DNA of 64,000 bases from Fervidicoccaceae archaeon (GCA_038734945.1 JAVYOA010000002.1:358014-422013), one strand, 5' to 3'; shown: positions 51,797-61,302, counted from the first letter of the stretch. Made by a program: numbers and translations. Notes: a model not told the origin generated them from the letters alone.

Positions 51797-53324
51797 AGGG
51801 GTCTCTTTCGTGGAGAACGGAACAGATGATAGAGAGAGGGAGGAAAAGGAGCAGGAAAGAGAGGTAATTGACTTCTATCAAGTTGGAAAAAACATATTTG
51901 TAATGATCTATAGAGAGGGCAGCAGGATATTCTACAGGCCCATTGAGCCTGAGCTCTCTGAGAAGGAGCTAGAGGCGCTCAGTGCTGTCAAAGATTACGT
52001 TATGAAAAGGCTATATTTCACGCATAGAGATTTGAGAGAGAGATGGACTAAGCTCCAGCAGGATGTAGAGGAAAAGGTCAAAGAAGCCAATGATGTCCTT
52101 CTTCTAAAGCTAGATTCCCCATCTCTCAGCAAGATCTCGTACTATGTGAAGAGAGATTACTTGGGATACGAGCGCATAGATGTTCTCATGAACGATCCAT
52201 TCATAGAAGACATTTCAAGCTCGGGACCTGGAATCCCCATCTATGTATATCACATAAAATACGGATGGCTGCCAACAACGGTCATTTTTCCTAGCGAAGA
52301 GAGCTATACAGCCTTTATCAGAAGACTAGCATATAGGGCAGGACAGGATCTGGTTTTTGCCACGCCAATAGTTGAGGGGCCGCTGCCTCCTAAGAACTAT
52401 AGAGCTCACCTTGTCTTAGATGTTATATCCAGAAGCGGATCCTCGTTCACAATCAGGAGGGGGGCAGAGGTTCCACTGAGCATTGTGAGGCTTATCATAC
52501 TCAGAACCCTTTCCCCAAGAATGGCAGCCTACATATGGCTGCTAATTTCCCATATGAGAACAATACTGATAGCTGGTCCAATGGCAAGCGGAAAGACAAC
52601 CCTTCTCAATGCAATAATAATGTTCATCCCTCCAGCAAAGAAGATTGTGTCAATTGAGGAAACAAATGAGCTGCGATTGGATAGAGAGAATTGGGTCCCC
52701 TTAATTGTTAGGCCATCAACTTCCCCAGGAATATCAAACATAACACTCTATGAGCTTTTGAAGTCCAGTCTCAGACAGAGGCCGGACTATATAGTAGTTG
52801 GTGAGGTAAGAGGGGAAGAGGCCTATACGTTTTTCCAGGCAATTTCTCTTGGACATGGCGGTCTTGGAACAATACATGCTGAATCATTTCAACAAATAAT
52901 AAGGAGACTTGAAAGTCAACCCTTGAACATTCCAAGAAGCATGATTCCGCTGGTGAACACAATGATATTCATGAAAAGCATATACAAAGAGGGTGGAATT
53001 GTGCGAAAAGTCTCCGACGTTATTGATATAGTTTCCTATGATCCCTCAACTGACAGCATAAATGCTTCATCCTCATTTCACTATGATCTGGAGAGAGATG
53101 AATGGATTGAAGCTGAGATACTGCCAGGGTTAAACAAAATCTCTGAGCTAACTGGTCTCAGCGTGAGCGAGTTGAAAAATGAGCTGGCAAGAAGAGAGAG
53201 ATTCCTCTCGACCCTTGCAGCAAAGGGCATTGATCTTCCAGACGAAGTCTCAAGAGCCATAGAAGAATACTCACTGAATCCTGAGAGGGCTATTGAGATG
53301 TTCGAGGGAGTCAAGGAGGAGTGA
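51789..53324 (+). CDS. Type IV pilus/type II secretion-like assembly ATPase
   Basis: A 511-residue GspE/PilT-superfamily ATPase. Walker A GPMASGKTT lies near residue 259, followed by IVSIEETNEL, the Walker B region YIVVGEVRGEE and the histidine box GHGGLGTIHAES. The N-terminal 200 residues form the multimerisation domain. This class drives archaeal pili, archaella and Ups or Bas-type surface systems. It starts at TTG 51789 or GTG 51810, and two membrane proteins follow directly, but no pilin or prepilin peptidase lies nearby. Confidence 0.9.
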   Translation: MNKGVSFVENGTDDREREEKEQEREVIDFYQVGKNIFVMIYREGSRIFYRPIEPELSEKELEALSAVKDYVMKRLYFTHRDLRERWTKLQQDVEEKVKEANDVLLLKLDSPSLSKISYYVKRDYLGYERIDVLMNDPFIEDISSSGPGIPIYVYHIKYGWLPTTVIFPSEESYTAFIRRLAYRAGQDLVFATPIVEGPLPPKNYRAHLVLDVISRSGSSFTIRRGAEVPLSIVRLIILRTLSPRMAAYIWLLISHMRTILIAGPMASGKTTLLNAIIMFIPPAKKIVSIEETNELRLDRENWVPLIVRPSTSPGISNITLYELLKSSLRQRPDYIVVGEVRGEEAYTFFQAISLGHGGLGTIHAESFQQIIRRLESQPLNIPRSMIPLVNTMIFMKSIYKEGGIVRKVSDVIDIVSYDPSTDSINASSSFHYDLERDEWIEAEILPGLNKISELTGLSVSELKNELARRERFLSTLAAKGIDLPDEVSRAIEEYSLNPERAIEMFEGVKEE

Positions 53325-53330
53325 GGGTGC

Positions 53331-54227
53331 TTGGAGAGAGAGCTCCTTGAGAGGGCTGCTCTATATGCTCACAGAATGATTGGTTCCTTCCCTCTTACTC
53401 GGGACATATTTTCTAGATTGCCATGGCTCAATCGCTATCTTGAGCTCATTGATTTTCCCCTTCCTATGGAATACTATGTATCTCTCTCATTGCTGATTTC
53501 TGGGATCACTTTCCTTGGAATTTTCATATTTTCCTTTCTTTTCTACTTCATCCATCTCGGTGTACCAGCATATTTCTCATTTCTGCTCTCTTTTCTACTC
53601 TCATTGGCGGTAGGCTCAGCTGCCTTCGGCATATCGATCTTCGCTCCTGTGCTAAAAGCAAGAGAAATGAGATCAAAGATTGAGGAGGGGGCACTCTTCG
53701 CTATTATAACTCTCTCTGCAGCTGCTCTCAGCAACCCAAACCTCTTCGAGTCCCTTATAGCATCGGAGAAATTGATCTCATCAAAAGAGATCCGCGCTTC
53801 TTTCAGAAGGATAATAAGGAGAGTTAATTCCGGAATGGATCTCAGGGATTCCCTATCCAGAGAGAGCGAGCTCATTCCATCTAGGACAATGGCGATCCTA
53901 TATGAGGGGCTTTCCAGCATTTCTTTAACAGGTGTGGGTCTAGCAGAATATCTTCAGGGCTTTCTGGAGGATCTTCTCTCGACAATGGAGGGCAAGGTGA
54001 GAAATGTCATAGATAGGCTAGGCGTTCTCATTGAGAGCTACATAATAATAGCGCTCATATTTCCCTTTCTTTTGATCATAATGCTGATGATGAGTGGTTC
54101 CTTCAGCGGAAGCCAGCTCAATATATATCAAACAGTTCTTCTTTTTGACTTTGGAGTCCTCCCAGCAATATTTGCTATTCTTATTCTTCTAGCTGACATG
54201 ATATTGAGGGAGGTGGCTATGGATTGA
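53331..54227 (+). CDS. TadB/TadC-like pilus membrane protein 1
   Basis: A 298-residue half-size T2SSF-type membrane protein. Two helices (about 46-80 and 82-110), a cytoplasmic domain (about 115-235, LSAAALSNPNLFESLIASEKL and SGMDLRDSLSRE) and two C-terminal helices. The T2SSF pattern, a cytoplasmic helical bundle between membrane segments, is typical. Archaea usually have one large FlaJ-type protein with two such units; here two separate genes replace it. Starts at TTG after 6 nt. Confidence 0.8.
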   Translation: MERELLERAALYAHRMIGSFPLTRDIFSRLPWLNRYLELIDFPLPMEYYVSLSLLISGITFLGIFIFSFLFYFIHLGVPAYFSFLLSFLLSLAVGSAAFGISIFAPVLKAREMRSKIEEGALFAIITLSAAALSNPNLFESLIASEKLISSKEIRASFRRIIRRVNSGMDLRDSLSRESELIPSRTMAILYEGLSSISLTGVGLAEYLQGFLEDLLSTMEGKVRNVIDRLGVLIESYIIIALIFPFLLIIMLMMSGSFSGSQLNIYQTVLLFDFGVLPAIFAILILLADMILREVAMD

Positions 54228-55120
54228 GGATAACGATGAATAGAAATAAAGAAAGAAGTGCGTTTGAGATCGGCCTATTCAACATAGCTATGGCTCTCGC
54301 CCTTTCAGCATTGACCTTCATTCTTTCTTGGCAGTTGTTTGAGCGCTTCCTTTCCTCTCTCTTCAGTGCAAATCCTTTTGCTAGGGAAAGAACATACATT
54401 GTTCTTACCTCCCTTAACCTGGCTTTCATAATCGGATCGATCCCCCTAGCATTCAGAGTCAGGAAAATAGTTAGGGAAGAAGGAAATTCTATGAGGGGAA
54501 TTGTTCTATTTCTCGATATGGTATCTGTAGGAACGAAAACAGGCTCAAATGTTCTCGATTCAATGAGGAGAGCCGTTAGGTTCGTCCCATCAGAAGGGCT
54601 TAAAAATAAGTTGAAAAATGCTATATCGGAGGTAGAGATGGGTGGTTCTTTTGAGAATGCCGTAAAGAGATCATCCTCAGGACTGCCGAAGCTTGTCTCT
54701 GAATCAATAAAGGCCCTTATTCCTTCCTCACAGGCTGGGCCCAGAGCTGGCGATGTCCTCCTTTTAGCAAGAGACTTCGTTAGAAAGCTCATGCTCTTTG
54801 CTGATGTTAGAAGGACTTCACTTGCCCTCTATTTTTACATTTCCCTTCTATCCCTCGCAATATTTGAGGGTGGAGGTGTCTTTCTAATTTATCTCATATC
54901 CTCCATAGCTAGCAGCAGTCTGCCGAGTGCTTCTTTCCTCAATCTCAACATAATACAGACATGGACGTTTCTCTTCCTAACTGGTCTTGAGCTATCAATC
55001 TTCTCCAGCCTATTCGTAGCAAAAGTTGTTCGAGGGAAAATTAAGCTAAGCGCAGACTATGCTGAGTTCTTCCTCCTCGTCAATTATATTACAATGGGGC
55101 TCATCCCCCTCTTCCTCTGA
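54224..55120 (+). CDS. TadB/TadC-like pilus membrane protein 2
   Basis: A second 298-residue half-size T2SSF-like protein, coupled by 4 nt to the first. Four or more transmembrane helices flank a cytoplasmic bundle with GIVLFLDMVSVGTKTGSNVLDSMRRA and EMGGSFENAVKRSSSGLPKL, the conserved GxxxxxAL-type T2SSF segment. Probably forms a heterodimer with protein 1 at the inner platform powered by the ATPase. Substrate pilin is unknown. Confidence 0.8.
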   Translation: MRITMNRNKERSAFEIGLFNIAMALALSALTFILSWQLFERFLSSLFSANPFARERTYIVLTSLNLAFIIGSIPLAFRVRKIVREEGNSMRGIVLFLDMVSVGTKTGSNVLDSMRRAVRFVPSEGLKNKLKNAISEVEMGGSFENAVKRSSSGLPKLVSESIKALIPSSQAGPRAGDVLLLARDFVRKLMLFADVRRTSLALYFYISLLSLAIFEGGGVFLIYLISSIASSSLPSASFLNLNIIQTWTFLFLTGLELSIFSSLFVAKVVRGKIKLSADYAEFFLLVNYITMGLIPLFL

Positions 55121-55157
55121 AAAATTTGAGATCTGATCAAATGTTCTTGCTGCTCGC

Positions 55158-56873
55158 TTATTTGATAAGCCCCAGAGATCTCCACGCATTTATCAATATA
55201 CTCATGTCTGCAGGATCAACAGCTGTTCCAAGCTCTCCCATAGCTATGCGTCTAGCCCCCTCAATCCCAACATCTCTCCACTTTAGCATAGATGATAGTA
55301 GGACGTTGATCGTTCTTAACCAGGGCTTGCTCTCCAGAAGCTCGACTATCTTTTCATAGTCCTCCGAGGATAGCTTACGCCTCATGAGCCTGTTATTTGG
55401 ATAGCCAGTCATTGTGACCTTGAGTAGGGGCTCTGGAATAGTTAAATTCGAGGCCTTTCCATAGCATCCCTCCATGGATAAGCCGAGCTCCTCTGCCTTT
55501 ATGCAGTACAAGGATCTCACGTACGGAGCTGCCTCAGCACTAGCTTTGAGCAAGTCGAGGCCACTTACTAGACTAAAATAGCTTGAGAGGGATCCATCTT
55601 CGCCATTGGAGATTGCAGATTTAAGAGCAGCAACTCCTATGAATATGGACGATCTGGGATCGAATTTCTCCATAGTATCCTCGCTGGAATGATAGAATCT
55701 ATCGGGCCAGCTGTTTATCATAACTGCAGGTATACCCATGGATATGTAAATGTCATGGTCGCTTCCAGCTTCATAATTGGTTATCCAGAATTTCCTCAAT
55801 GGGATTTCGCTCGGAGAGCTGAAGCTCCTGCTTTTTGGAAGAGAGCGGAATAGCTCTTTGAGAAGCACCGGCTCCATGGAGGAGAGCAAGTGAATGGGAG
55901 GCCGAATGAAGTTGAGAGAGGAACCACTCAGTTCCTCAATTTCACCTATCATGTCAAGGTTGATTGCTCCCATTATTTTCCTCCTTCCTATGGCTGTGCG
56001 CAAATATGCAATCGTGCCACTGAACTCTGGGACCCACAGAAAGACCAGCCTCCTGTTCAAAATCTTCTCCTCAAGATTGGCCCTCTTCATTGAAAGGGCC
56101 GCCGCTATTAACCCAGCTACCCCGCTTATATTATCGTTCACAGTGAGACCTGGATGGCACATGTGAGCAGTAAGATGATATTCATAGCCGTCCTCACCGA
56201 AGGCCGTTTCTACAACTGGTATAGATGCTACTTCTCCATATTTGGAATTAACAAAGCCTTCTACTTCAACTTTTCTCCCTCTTTCAATCCAACCTTCAAT
56301 TTTCTCGGCCATTAGCCTCGATATCGTTAGAGCTGGAATCTTCATTAGATTAAGATCTTCGTGACTTGGGAAGAGAGAGAAGTAGGGAAAAGCTGTTGGA
56401 GAGCCAGTTCTTCTGTAGAAAATTATTGCTTGCGCTCCTCCATTGACCGCTGCCAAATATGATTCAAAGCTGAAGTCTCGAGCCAGAAGAATCCTGTTTT
56501 CAAAGCCTTGCTTCTCTTTCCTTCCTCGCTCTAGAATTGCAATCTCTCCAGAGAATGATCCTGGAGGGGAGTGAGCAACCACAGAGGTAGGAATGGATAG
56601 AAATGTAGAAATCTCCATCCTAGTTGGGCTCAAAATCCTCAGAGCTGAATCCTCTATCTTCCATGCTACTAGATCAGAATCGTATGGGAAGAGAGAGCTA
56701 TCGTGTTGAAAAATGTGTATTTCTGAGTCTATCCCGTTATCGCTAAGGAAATCTGATATTGCTCTTCCGACTTCTAGTATTCCAGGACTTCCCTGTATTC
56801 TATGAATTGAAGAAAGATAGCTCGCTATTGATGCAATTTCTCCAGGCCCAACAAGTTCTCTCAGCTGCTCCAA
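55158..56873 (-). CDS. DUF4910/M28-like zinc hydrolase
   Basis: A 571-residue protein. The N-terminal region includes a PA-like insert (residues about 105-215). The metallopeptidase-like core shows AHMCHPGLTVNDNISGVAG (His and Asp ligands), VPEFSGTIAYL (Glu), INLDMIGE (Asp) and GSDHDIYISMGIPAVMINSWPDRFYHSSEDTMEKFDP (His). This matches the DUF4910/M28-related aminopeptidase group, with all metal ligands kept. A winged-helix-like C-terminus follows (about 480-571). No signal peptide, so it is likely cytoplasmic. The substrate is unknown. Confidence 0.75.
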   Translation of the reverse strand: MEQLRELVGPGEIASIASYLSSIHRIQGSPGILEVGRAISDFLSDNGIDSEIHIFQHDSSLFPYDSDLVAWKIEDSALRILSPTRMEISTFLSIPTSVVAHSPPGSFSGEIAILERGRKEKQGFENRILLARDFSFESYLAAVNGGAQAIIFYRRTGSPTAFPYFSLFPSHEDLNLMKIPALTISRLMAEKIEGWIERGRKVEVEGFVNSKYGEVASIPVVETAFGEDGYEYHLTAHMCHPGLTVNDNISGVAGLIAAALSMKRANLEEKILNRRLVFLWVPEFSGTIAYLRTAIGRRKIMGAINLDMIGEIEELSGSSLNFIRPPIHLLSSMEPVLLKELFRSLPKSRSFSSPSEIPLRKFWITNYEAGSDHDIYISMGIPAVMINSWPDRFYHSSEDTMEKFDPRSSIFIGVAALKSAISNGEDGSLSSYFSLVSGLDLLKASAEAAPYVRSLYCIKAEELGLSMEGCYGKASNLTIPEPLLKVTMTGYPNNRLMRRKLSSEDYEKIVELLESKPWLRTINVLLSSMLKWRDVGIEGARRIAMGELGTAVDPADMSILINAWRSLGLIK

Positions 56874-56931
56874 GATCCAGCACCATGATTCTTAAGTATA
56901 CAGGGGGTTGTATATTAATGTAGGTGAAAAT

Positions 56932-57297
56932 ATGGAGAAAGAGAAGAGATCACATAGAGAGAGCTTCGTTGTCGGAAAGGAGCACTTAGCGTCGAGAATT
57001 GGGTCTGGTGATGTTGAAGTTCTCTCCACCCCAAGCTTAATAGCCTTCATGGAAAAGGTAAGCAAAGATCTTGCAGGGAAGCTCGTAGAAGAGGGGAAAA
57101 CAACTGTTGGAGTTCATCTGGACATATATCACGTAGCTCCAGCATATGAGGGTGATGCTGTTGAAGTTGAATCCAGGATTGTGAACACAGCTGGTAATAG
57201 AATTGTTTTCTATGTGCAGGCAGAGTGCAGAGGGAAAATTATTGGATATGGAGTTCACGAGAGAGCTGTAGTAGATTCAAGAAAATTCTCTAAATAA
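56932..57297 (+). CDS. Hot-dog thioesterase, FlK-like
   Basis: A 121-residue hot-dog fold protein. SRIGSGDVEVLSTPSLIAFMEKVSKDLAGK and GKTTVGVHLDIYHVAPAYEGDAVEVESRIV match fluoroacetyl-CoA thioesterase (FlK)-like proteins, including the Thr in the TPSL motif, the Glu of FMEK and a His in HVAPA. It probably hydrolyses acyl-CoA; the substrate is unknown. ATG 56932 with GGTGA just upstream is preferred to TTG 56908. Its 3' end overlaps feoB by 8 nt. Confidence 0.8.
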   Translation: MEKEKRSHRESFVVGKEHLASRIGSGDVEVLSTPSLIAFMEKVSKDLAGKLVEEGKTTVGVHLDIYHVAPAYEGDAVEVESRIVNTAGNRIVFYVQAECRGKIIGYGVHERAVVDSRKFSK

Positions 57298-59458
57298 TTC
57301 TCAGAAGCATGTAGGCAGTATAGCTTATAGCTATAGCTACCAGAATGGAATAACTCATTTGCAGTAACACGCCCTTTAGACTCCTCGTCTCACTGTACAT
57401 AGTTGCAACAGTAGCAAGGCAGGGGGTGTAGAGCGTTGCTGCTATCAAGATGGAAAAAGCCTGCAATGGTTCATATCCCATGGAAGCGACTGCATCGTTC
57501 AAGCTCTGGGCGCTAGGATTGAATAGGGTGATTGCTTCAATGAAGCTTTCCTTGGCAATGAAGCCATTCAGGAACATAAATGCAGTTTTCCAGGCGGAGT
57601 CCTCACTCAAGCCATATAGCTTTCCTATGGGAGACAGGGCTTGGGAGATTGTGTAGGAAATGCTCTCATCAACTGTGCTTGCTTGAGTAAGCGATGGAGT
57701 GAAGTTCAGGCTCACCCATATCAGGACTGAAAGAGCCAGTATTATGGTTCCTGCTTTTTTCAGAAAATGCTTTGAATTGTCCCAAACATGCCACCAGATG
57801 ACCCTCCATATAGGTCTATGGAGCGGGGGGATCTCTATGATCAGCCCTTGCCCTTCTTCTCTTCCTTTAGCAAGAAGTCCCGTCAGAATTCTGGCAGTGA
57901 GCATTGCCACCAATATTGATATTATGTATACTGATGTAACAGCAGCCGCTCCAAGAATGGGAGAGCTGAACAAAGCTGCTGTAAATGCTATGATGATGAC
58001 AAGTCTTGCCTGGCATGGAATGAAGGGTATCGAATATATCAACGCCTTCCTCTCAATGCTATCTTCGATCCCTCTCGTTGAAAGCACTGCTGGAATATTG
58101 CAGCCAAGTCCAAGAAGGAGGGGAAAAGCGCTTCTCCCTGTCAGACCAAATTTGTTCAGCAGCGAATCAAATGCTATAGCCATTCTAACTCCCAATCCTG
58201 AATCTTCCAGCGCTCCTAGGAATGCTATGGATATCATTATGAGAGGGAGGAAGCTCAGAACAGAGCCTACCCCAGGAATTATTCCCTGCGAAACGAGAGA
58301 GACGATGACTTCAGGGAAATGTCCACTCATCAATTTCTGGGATATGGATGCTAAATAACTGAATGTCAAGGAGAGAATGCCACTTATGCTGTAGCTCTCC
58401 AGCGCTTCCCCCCATTCGGGCCTTCCAAGGCTTCTGAGAAATACATTCAGGGGAAAGCCTGTATTTATTGTGAATGCAACAAAGAAAACTCCAAAGTATA
58501 TCAGGGCAGAGAAAATTAGCGAGAGAAATGGACTTTGCATTACTTTCTCTAATGTTGAGCTTTCCTTTCTTGAAACCTCTGTTGTCCTGACATATTTCTG
58601 TATGAGCTTTTCTACAACATCATACCTGTAGTTGATCAATGCATCTCTTGGAGACCGATTGTATTTTTCTATGTAGTCTTTCACTTCTTTCTCAACAACT
58701 ATTCTCATATCCTCTCCATATTTCTCAAAAATATAGCTAGAAACAAGGTTTTCCTGCTCGATCAGTTTTATGGCTGTCCATCTATTCCCCCAGTTCGTTT
58801 CAACCTTTCTGCGTTCAAGCTCCTCCTCTATTTTTCTTATTGAATCTTCCAGAGTAGGATAGTGAATCTCGAGTCCTTTATCCGCTTGTTCTCTTCTAGC
58901 AATCCTGATTGATTCCTCCAGCAGCCTATTTATGCCAAGACCAGTTATTGAGGAAATTGGTATAACTTGAACTCCCAGCGCCTGAGATAAGCCATCTATT
59001 CTCACGTGAACTCCATGCGAGTGAGCCTCATCGAACTTGGTTAAAGCTATGACTGCCTTAGTGGTAAGTTCAAGAACTTGAATAGCAAAGTAGAGCGACT
59101 TAGTCATGCTTAGGCTGTCAACAAAAATTATTACTGCATCGTACTTTCCAAAGAGCAGTTCCCTCAGAGTTATTTCCTCTTCTAGGGAAATTGAGAAGAG
59201 ATTGTAAATTCCAGGAAGATCTGTGAGGCACATTTTTGTCCCTTCATATTCGATTACTGCCTCCTTCTTTTCAACTGTGGTTCCTGGCCAATTTGCTACA
59301 GATACTGTCTTTCCAGTAACTGTGTTGAAAAATGTGCTCTTCCCAACGTTGGGGCTTCCAGCGACAAGAAGTCTTATAGCGCACTTCTCCTTCTCTTCTT
59401 TACCCATTTTATCACACATATCTTTGTCTTTATTGCCAAAACTCACTACAGGCGCCAC
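57290..59458 (-). CDS. feoB: Ferrous iron transporter FeoB
   Basis: A 722-residue FeoB for Fe2+ uptake. The N-terminal G domain (about 28-190) has GSPNVGKSTFFN, PGTTVEKKE and TDLPGIYNL, with a TKFD motif for guanine. A linker and the C-terminal membrane domain with two Gate motifs (LGLGCNIPAVLSTRG and PFIPCQARL) follow. It is a single gene: no feoA or feoC is adjacent, and no FeoA-like domain is fused. It converges with the thioesterase gene and is flanked upstream by the IS element. Confidence 0.95.
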   Translation of the reverse strand: MAPVVSFGNKDKDMCDKMGKEEKEKCAIRLLVAGSPNVGKSTFFNTVTGKTVSVANWPGTTVEKKEAVIEYEGTKMCLTDLPGIYNLFSISLEEEITLRELLFGKYDAVIIFVDSLSMTKSLYFAIQVLELTTKAVIALTKFDEAHSHGVHVRIDGLSQALGVQVIPISSITGLGINRLLEESIRIARREQADKGLEIHYPTLEDSIRKIEEELERRKVETNWGNRWTAIKLIEQENLVSSYIFEKYGEDMRIVVEKEVKDYIEKYNRSPRDALINYRYDVVEKLIQKYVRTTEVSRKESSTLEKVMQSPFLSLIFSALIYFGVFFVAFTINTGFPLNVFLRSLGRPEWGEALESYSISGILSLTFSYLASISQKLMSGHFPEVIVSLVSQGIIPGVGSVLSFLPLIMISIAFLGALEDSGLGVRMAIAFDSLLNKFGLTGRSAFPLLLGLGCNIPAVLSTRGIEDSIERKALIYSIPFIPCQARLVIIIAFTAALFSSPILGAAAVTSVYIISILVAMLTARILTGLLAKGREEGQGLIIEIPPLHRPIWRVIWWHVWDNSKHFLKKAGTIILALSVLIWVSLNFTPSLTQASTVDESISYTISQALSPIGKLYGLSEDSAWKTAFMFLNGFIAKESFIEAITLFNPSAQSLNDAVASMGYEPLQAFSILIAATLYTPCLATVATMYSETRSLKGVLLQMSYSILVAIAISYTAYMLLRII

Positions 59459-59571
59459 CCTATTATCTGAGCTTTCTGCTTATTTAATTGAAGCTATTCG
59501 ACTCTTTCTTTTTTTTAAATTAAAAAAGATTTATTCAAATGAATTTTGTATATACTTGAACAAGCTGACCT

Positions 59572-59606
59572 CCTCCCCGCCCTAAAGTGCGAGGGTTTCG
59601 GGGAGG
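59572..59606. repeat. Right-end hairpin of IS605 element, overlapping tnpB 3' end
   Basis: CCTCCCCG at 59572-59579 pairs with CGGGGAGG at 59599-59606, 8 of 8 bases, with an inner CGC/GCG pair around CCTAAAGT. The tnpB stop codon (59582-59584) lies inside the hairpin. In this family the transcript of this end is the omega (guide) RNA scaffold for TnpB. Confidence 0.75.
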
Positions 59607-60892
59607 TTTGGAGCTACATTCCCGGCTCTCGTCAGGTTCAGATCCACGCCTGGTCTCGGGCTCGTTACCCCTACCCCGTGTAGAGCGGGGCTCGGGGGTA
59701 TGGTTTTTGCTTTGAGCAGAACATTGTATGCTCCGACTAGGTCCGCGTTGAATACTTTGCTGTGTTTATAGCACTTGAATAATCCTCTGTATACTCTCTT
59801 ATGGTCCTGGTTTTTCGCTTTGCATAGTGGACAGGTGGTGGATGTGCTCTCTTCGCTGACAAGCTCTACTCTGATACCGTACTCTTCTCCAACTTCGGCA
59901 ATTCTCATTAGCAGATACCCATATGTCCATGTGTGAACCACCTCGAAGTTGATCTTGGAGCTTTTACTGCTGTTCTGAGCAATGTACTTTGGATAGCCAA
60001 CTATCACTCTTGATACTCCTCTCCAGTACAACCACTCCACAGTGTTCCTCACAGCCCAGTTGATGTAGTTCTTCACCTGCCTCCTCCACTTTTTGTACAT
60101 TCTCCTAAGCCTCCTGGAGGTTCTCAACCCGTACCTGTTCAAAGTGGACTGGTAATCCGCTATCTTCTTCCTCCAGTAGAAGCTAGTGCTCTTCAAAGGT
60201 CTACCCGAAACGAGTAGAGCAGAACCATCCTCTACATATACTGCTAGCAGGTTGTTTATACCAATATCTACTCCAGCAACTTTATCTCTCAAGGGGTTCA
60301 TTGGTACCTCAACCCATTTTTCCTTAACCAGCTTCTCAGAGACCTCGAACACTACATGTATGTACCACTTCCTTTCATCACTGTCGTAGCGTATCTCAGC
60401 CCTTCCCTGCTTACCTCTAACGTTTACTCTACCGATGTACCTCACTCTGATGCTCCCGATCGCACCCAATCCCTTGAATACAATGTATTCTCCATCGAAC
60501 CTGTACTGATCGTTCCTGAGAACACACCACAGCTCCCTCGACCCGCCTCTCTTCCTATACCCCGGTGGATTCACTTTCTTTACGAACGGTGGTAGCTTAC
60601 ATTCTTTCTTCGCTTTCAGTAGTGAGAAGAAGCTTCTCCAAGCTTCATCGTTCTTGTTCAGGACCTGCTGAGCTGTAGCTGAACCTATCAAAGCTTTGTA
60701 ATTCTCGTAGAACTCTCTATACGTTGTTCTCAAGTCTACTCTCTTCTCCTCGAAGAACATTCTCCTCCTAGCGTAGTTGACTTCGTTCCATAGCTTAGCT
60801 GACAACGAGCAAAGTAGCTTGAGCTTGTTCTCTGAATCTCTATCTGGTGCTATTCTCAGTACTGCTGTTCTCCTCATCTCTCTTTCTCCCAC
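59582..60892 (-). CDS. tnpB: TnpB RNA-guided nuclease (IS605 accessory)
   Basis: A 436-residue TnpB, ancestor-type of Cas12. RuvC-I Asp is D209 (AGVDIGINN). RuvC-III Asp is D384 (FNADLVGAYN). The zinc finger is C354, C357, C374 and H377. The RuvC-II strand reads SRVIVGYPK with G299 where the catalytic Glu normally lies, so the site is either inactive or rearranged, with E336/E337 or E347/E348 nearby. A long Pro/Gly tail after 395 overlaps the guide RNA end. Start ATG 60892 overlaps tnpA by 19 nt. Confidence 0.9.
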   Translation of the reverse strand: MGEREMRRTAVLRIAPDRDSENKLKLLCSLSAKLWNEVNYARRRMFFEEKRVDLRTTYREFYENYKALIGSATAQQVLNKNDEAWRSFFSLLKAKKECKLPPFVKKVNPPGYRKRGGSRELWCVLRNDQYRFDGEYIVFKGLGAIGSIRVRYIGRVNVRGKQGRAEIRYDSDERKWYIHVVFEVSEKLVKEKWVEVPMNPLRDKVAGVDIGINNLLAVYVEDGSALLVSGRPLKSTSFYWRKKIADYQSTLNRYGLRTSRRLRRMYKKWRRQVKNYINWAVRNTVEWLYWRGVSRVIVGYPKYIAQNSSKSSKINFEVVHTWTYGYLLMRIAEVGEEYGIRVELVSEESTSTTCPLCKAKNQDHKRVYRGLFKCYKHSKVFNADLVGAYNVLLKAKTIPPSPALHGVGVTSPRPGVDLNLTRAGNVAPNLPETLAL

Positions 60893-61302
60893 TGCTCCTC
60901 CACATACCTCTTGACAGCATCTGCTGACACACTACCAACTGTTGCTACGAAGTAGCTTCTAGACCATAGCTTACCTCTAGTAGCACCAGCCTTCAGCTCC
61001 GGGAATTTTTGCAGTATCCTCCTAGCGCTCTTACCCTTGAGGTAGTTCACCACATAGGCTGGGGATAGCCGTGGAGGGCATGAGCAGAACACATGAACAT
61101 GGTCCGGTAGCACCTCGATAGCTATAGACTCGCATCCGAGCTCAAGAAGTATCTGCCTCAGTACCTCTTTAGTGTATTCGGCAACTTCGCCTACGAGAAC
61201 ACCTCTACGGTACTTAGGAATCCACACAAAGTGGTAGCCACACCAGTACCTAGCATGCCTAGTGCTCCTAAACTCAAACCACGCCTGAGAGTAGCCCTCC
61301 AC
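60874..61302 (-). CDS. tnpA: IS200/IS605 transposase TnpA (Y1 HUH family)
   Basis: A 142-residue Y1 transposase for single-strand transposition. The HUH motif is H68-V69-H70 in LPDHVHVF, and the catalytic Tyr is Y133 in VKRYVEEQ. The conserved RYWCGYHFVWIPKYRR N-terminus is present. Its intact reading frame, together with intact ends, suggests the element may still move. The tnpB start overlaps it by 19 nt. Confidence 0.93.
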   Translation of the reverse strand: MEGYSQAWFEFRSTRHARYWCGYHFVWIPKYRRGVLVGEVAEYTKEVLRQILLELGCESIAIEVLPDHVHVFCSCPPRLSPAYVVNYLKGKSARRILQKFPELKAGATRGKLWSRSYFVATVGSVSADAVKRYVEEQWEKER

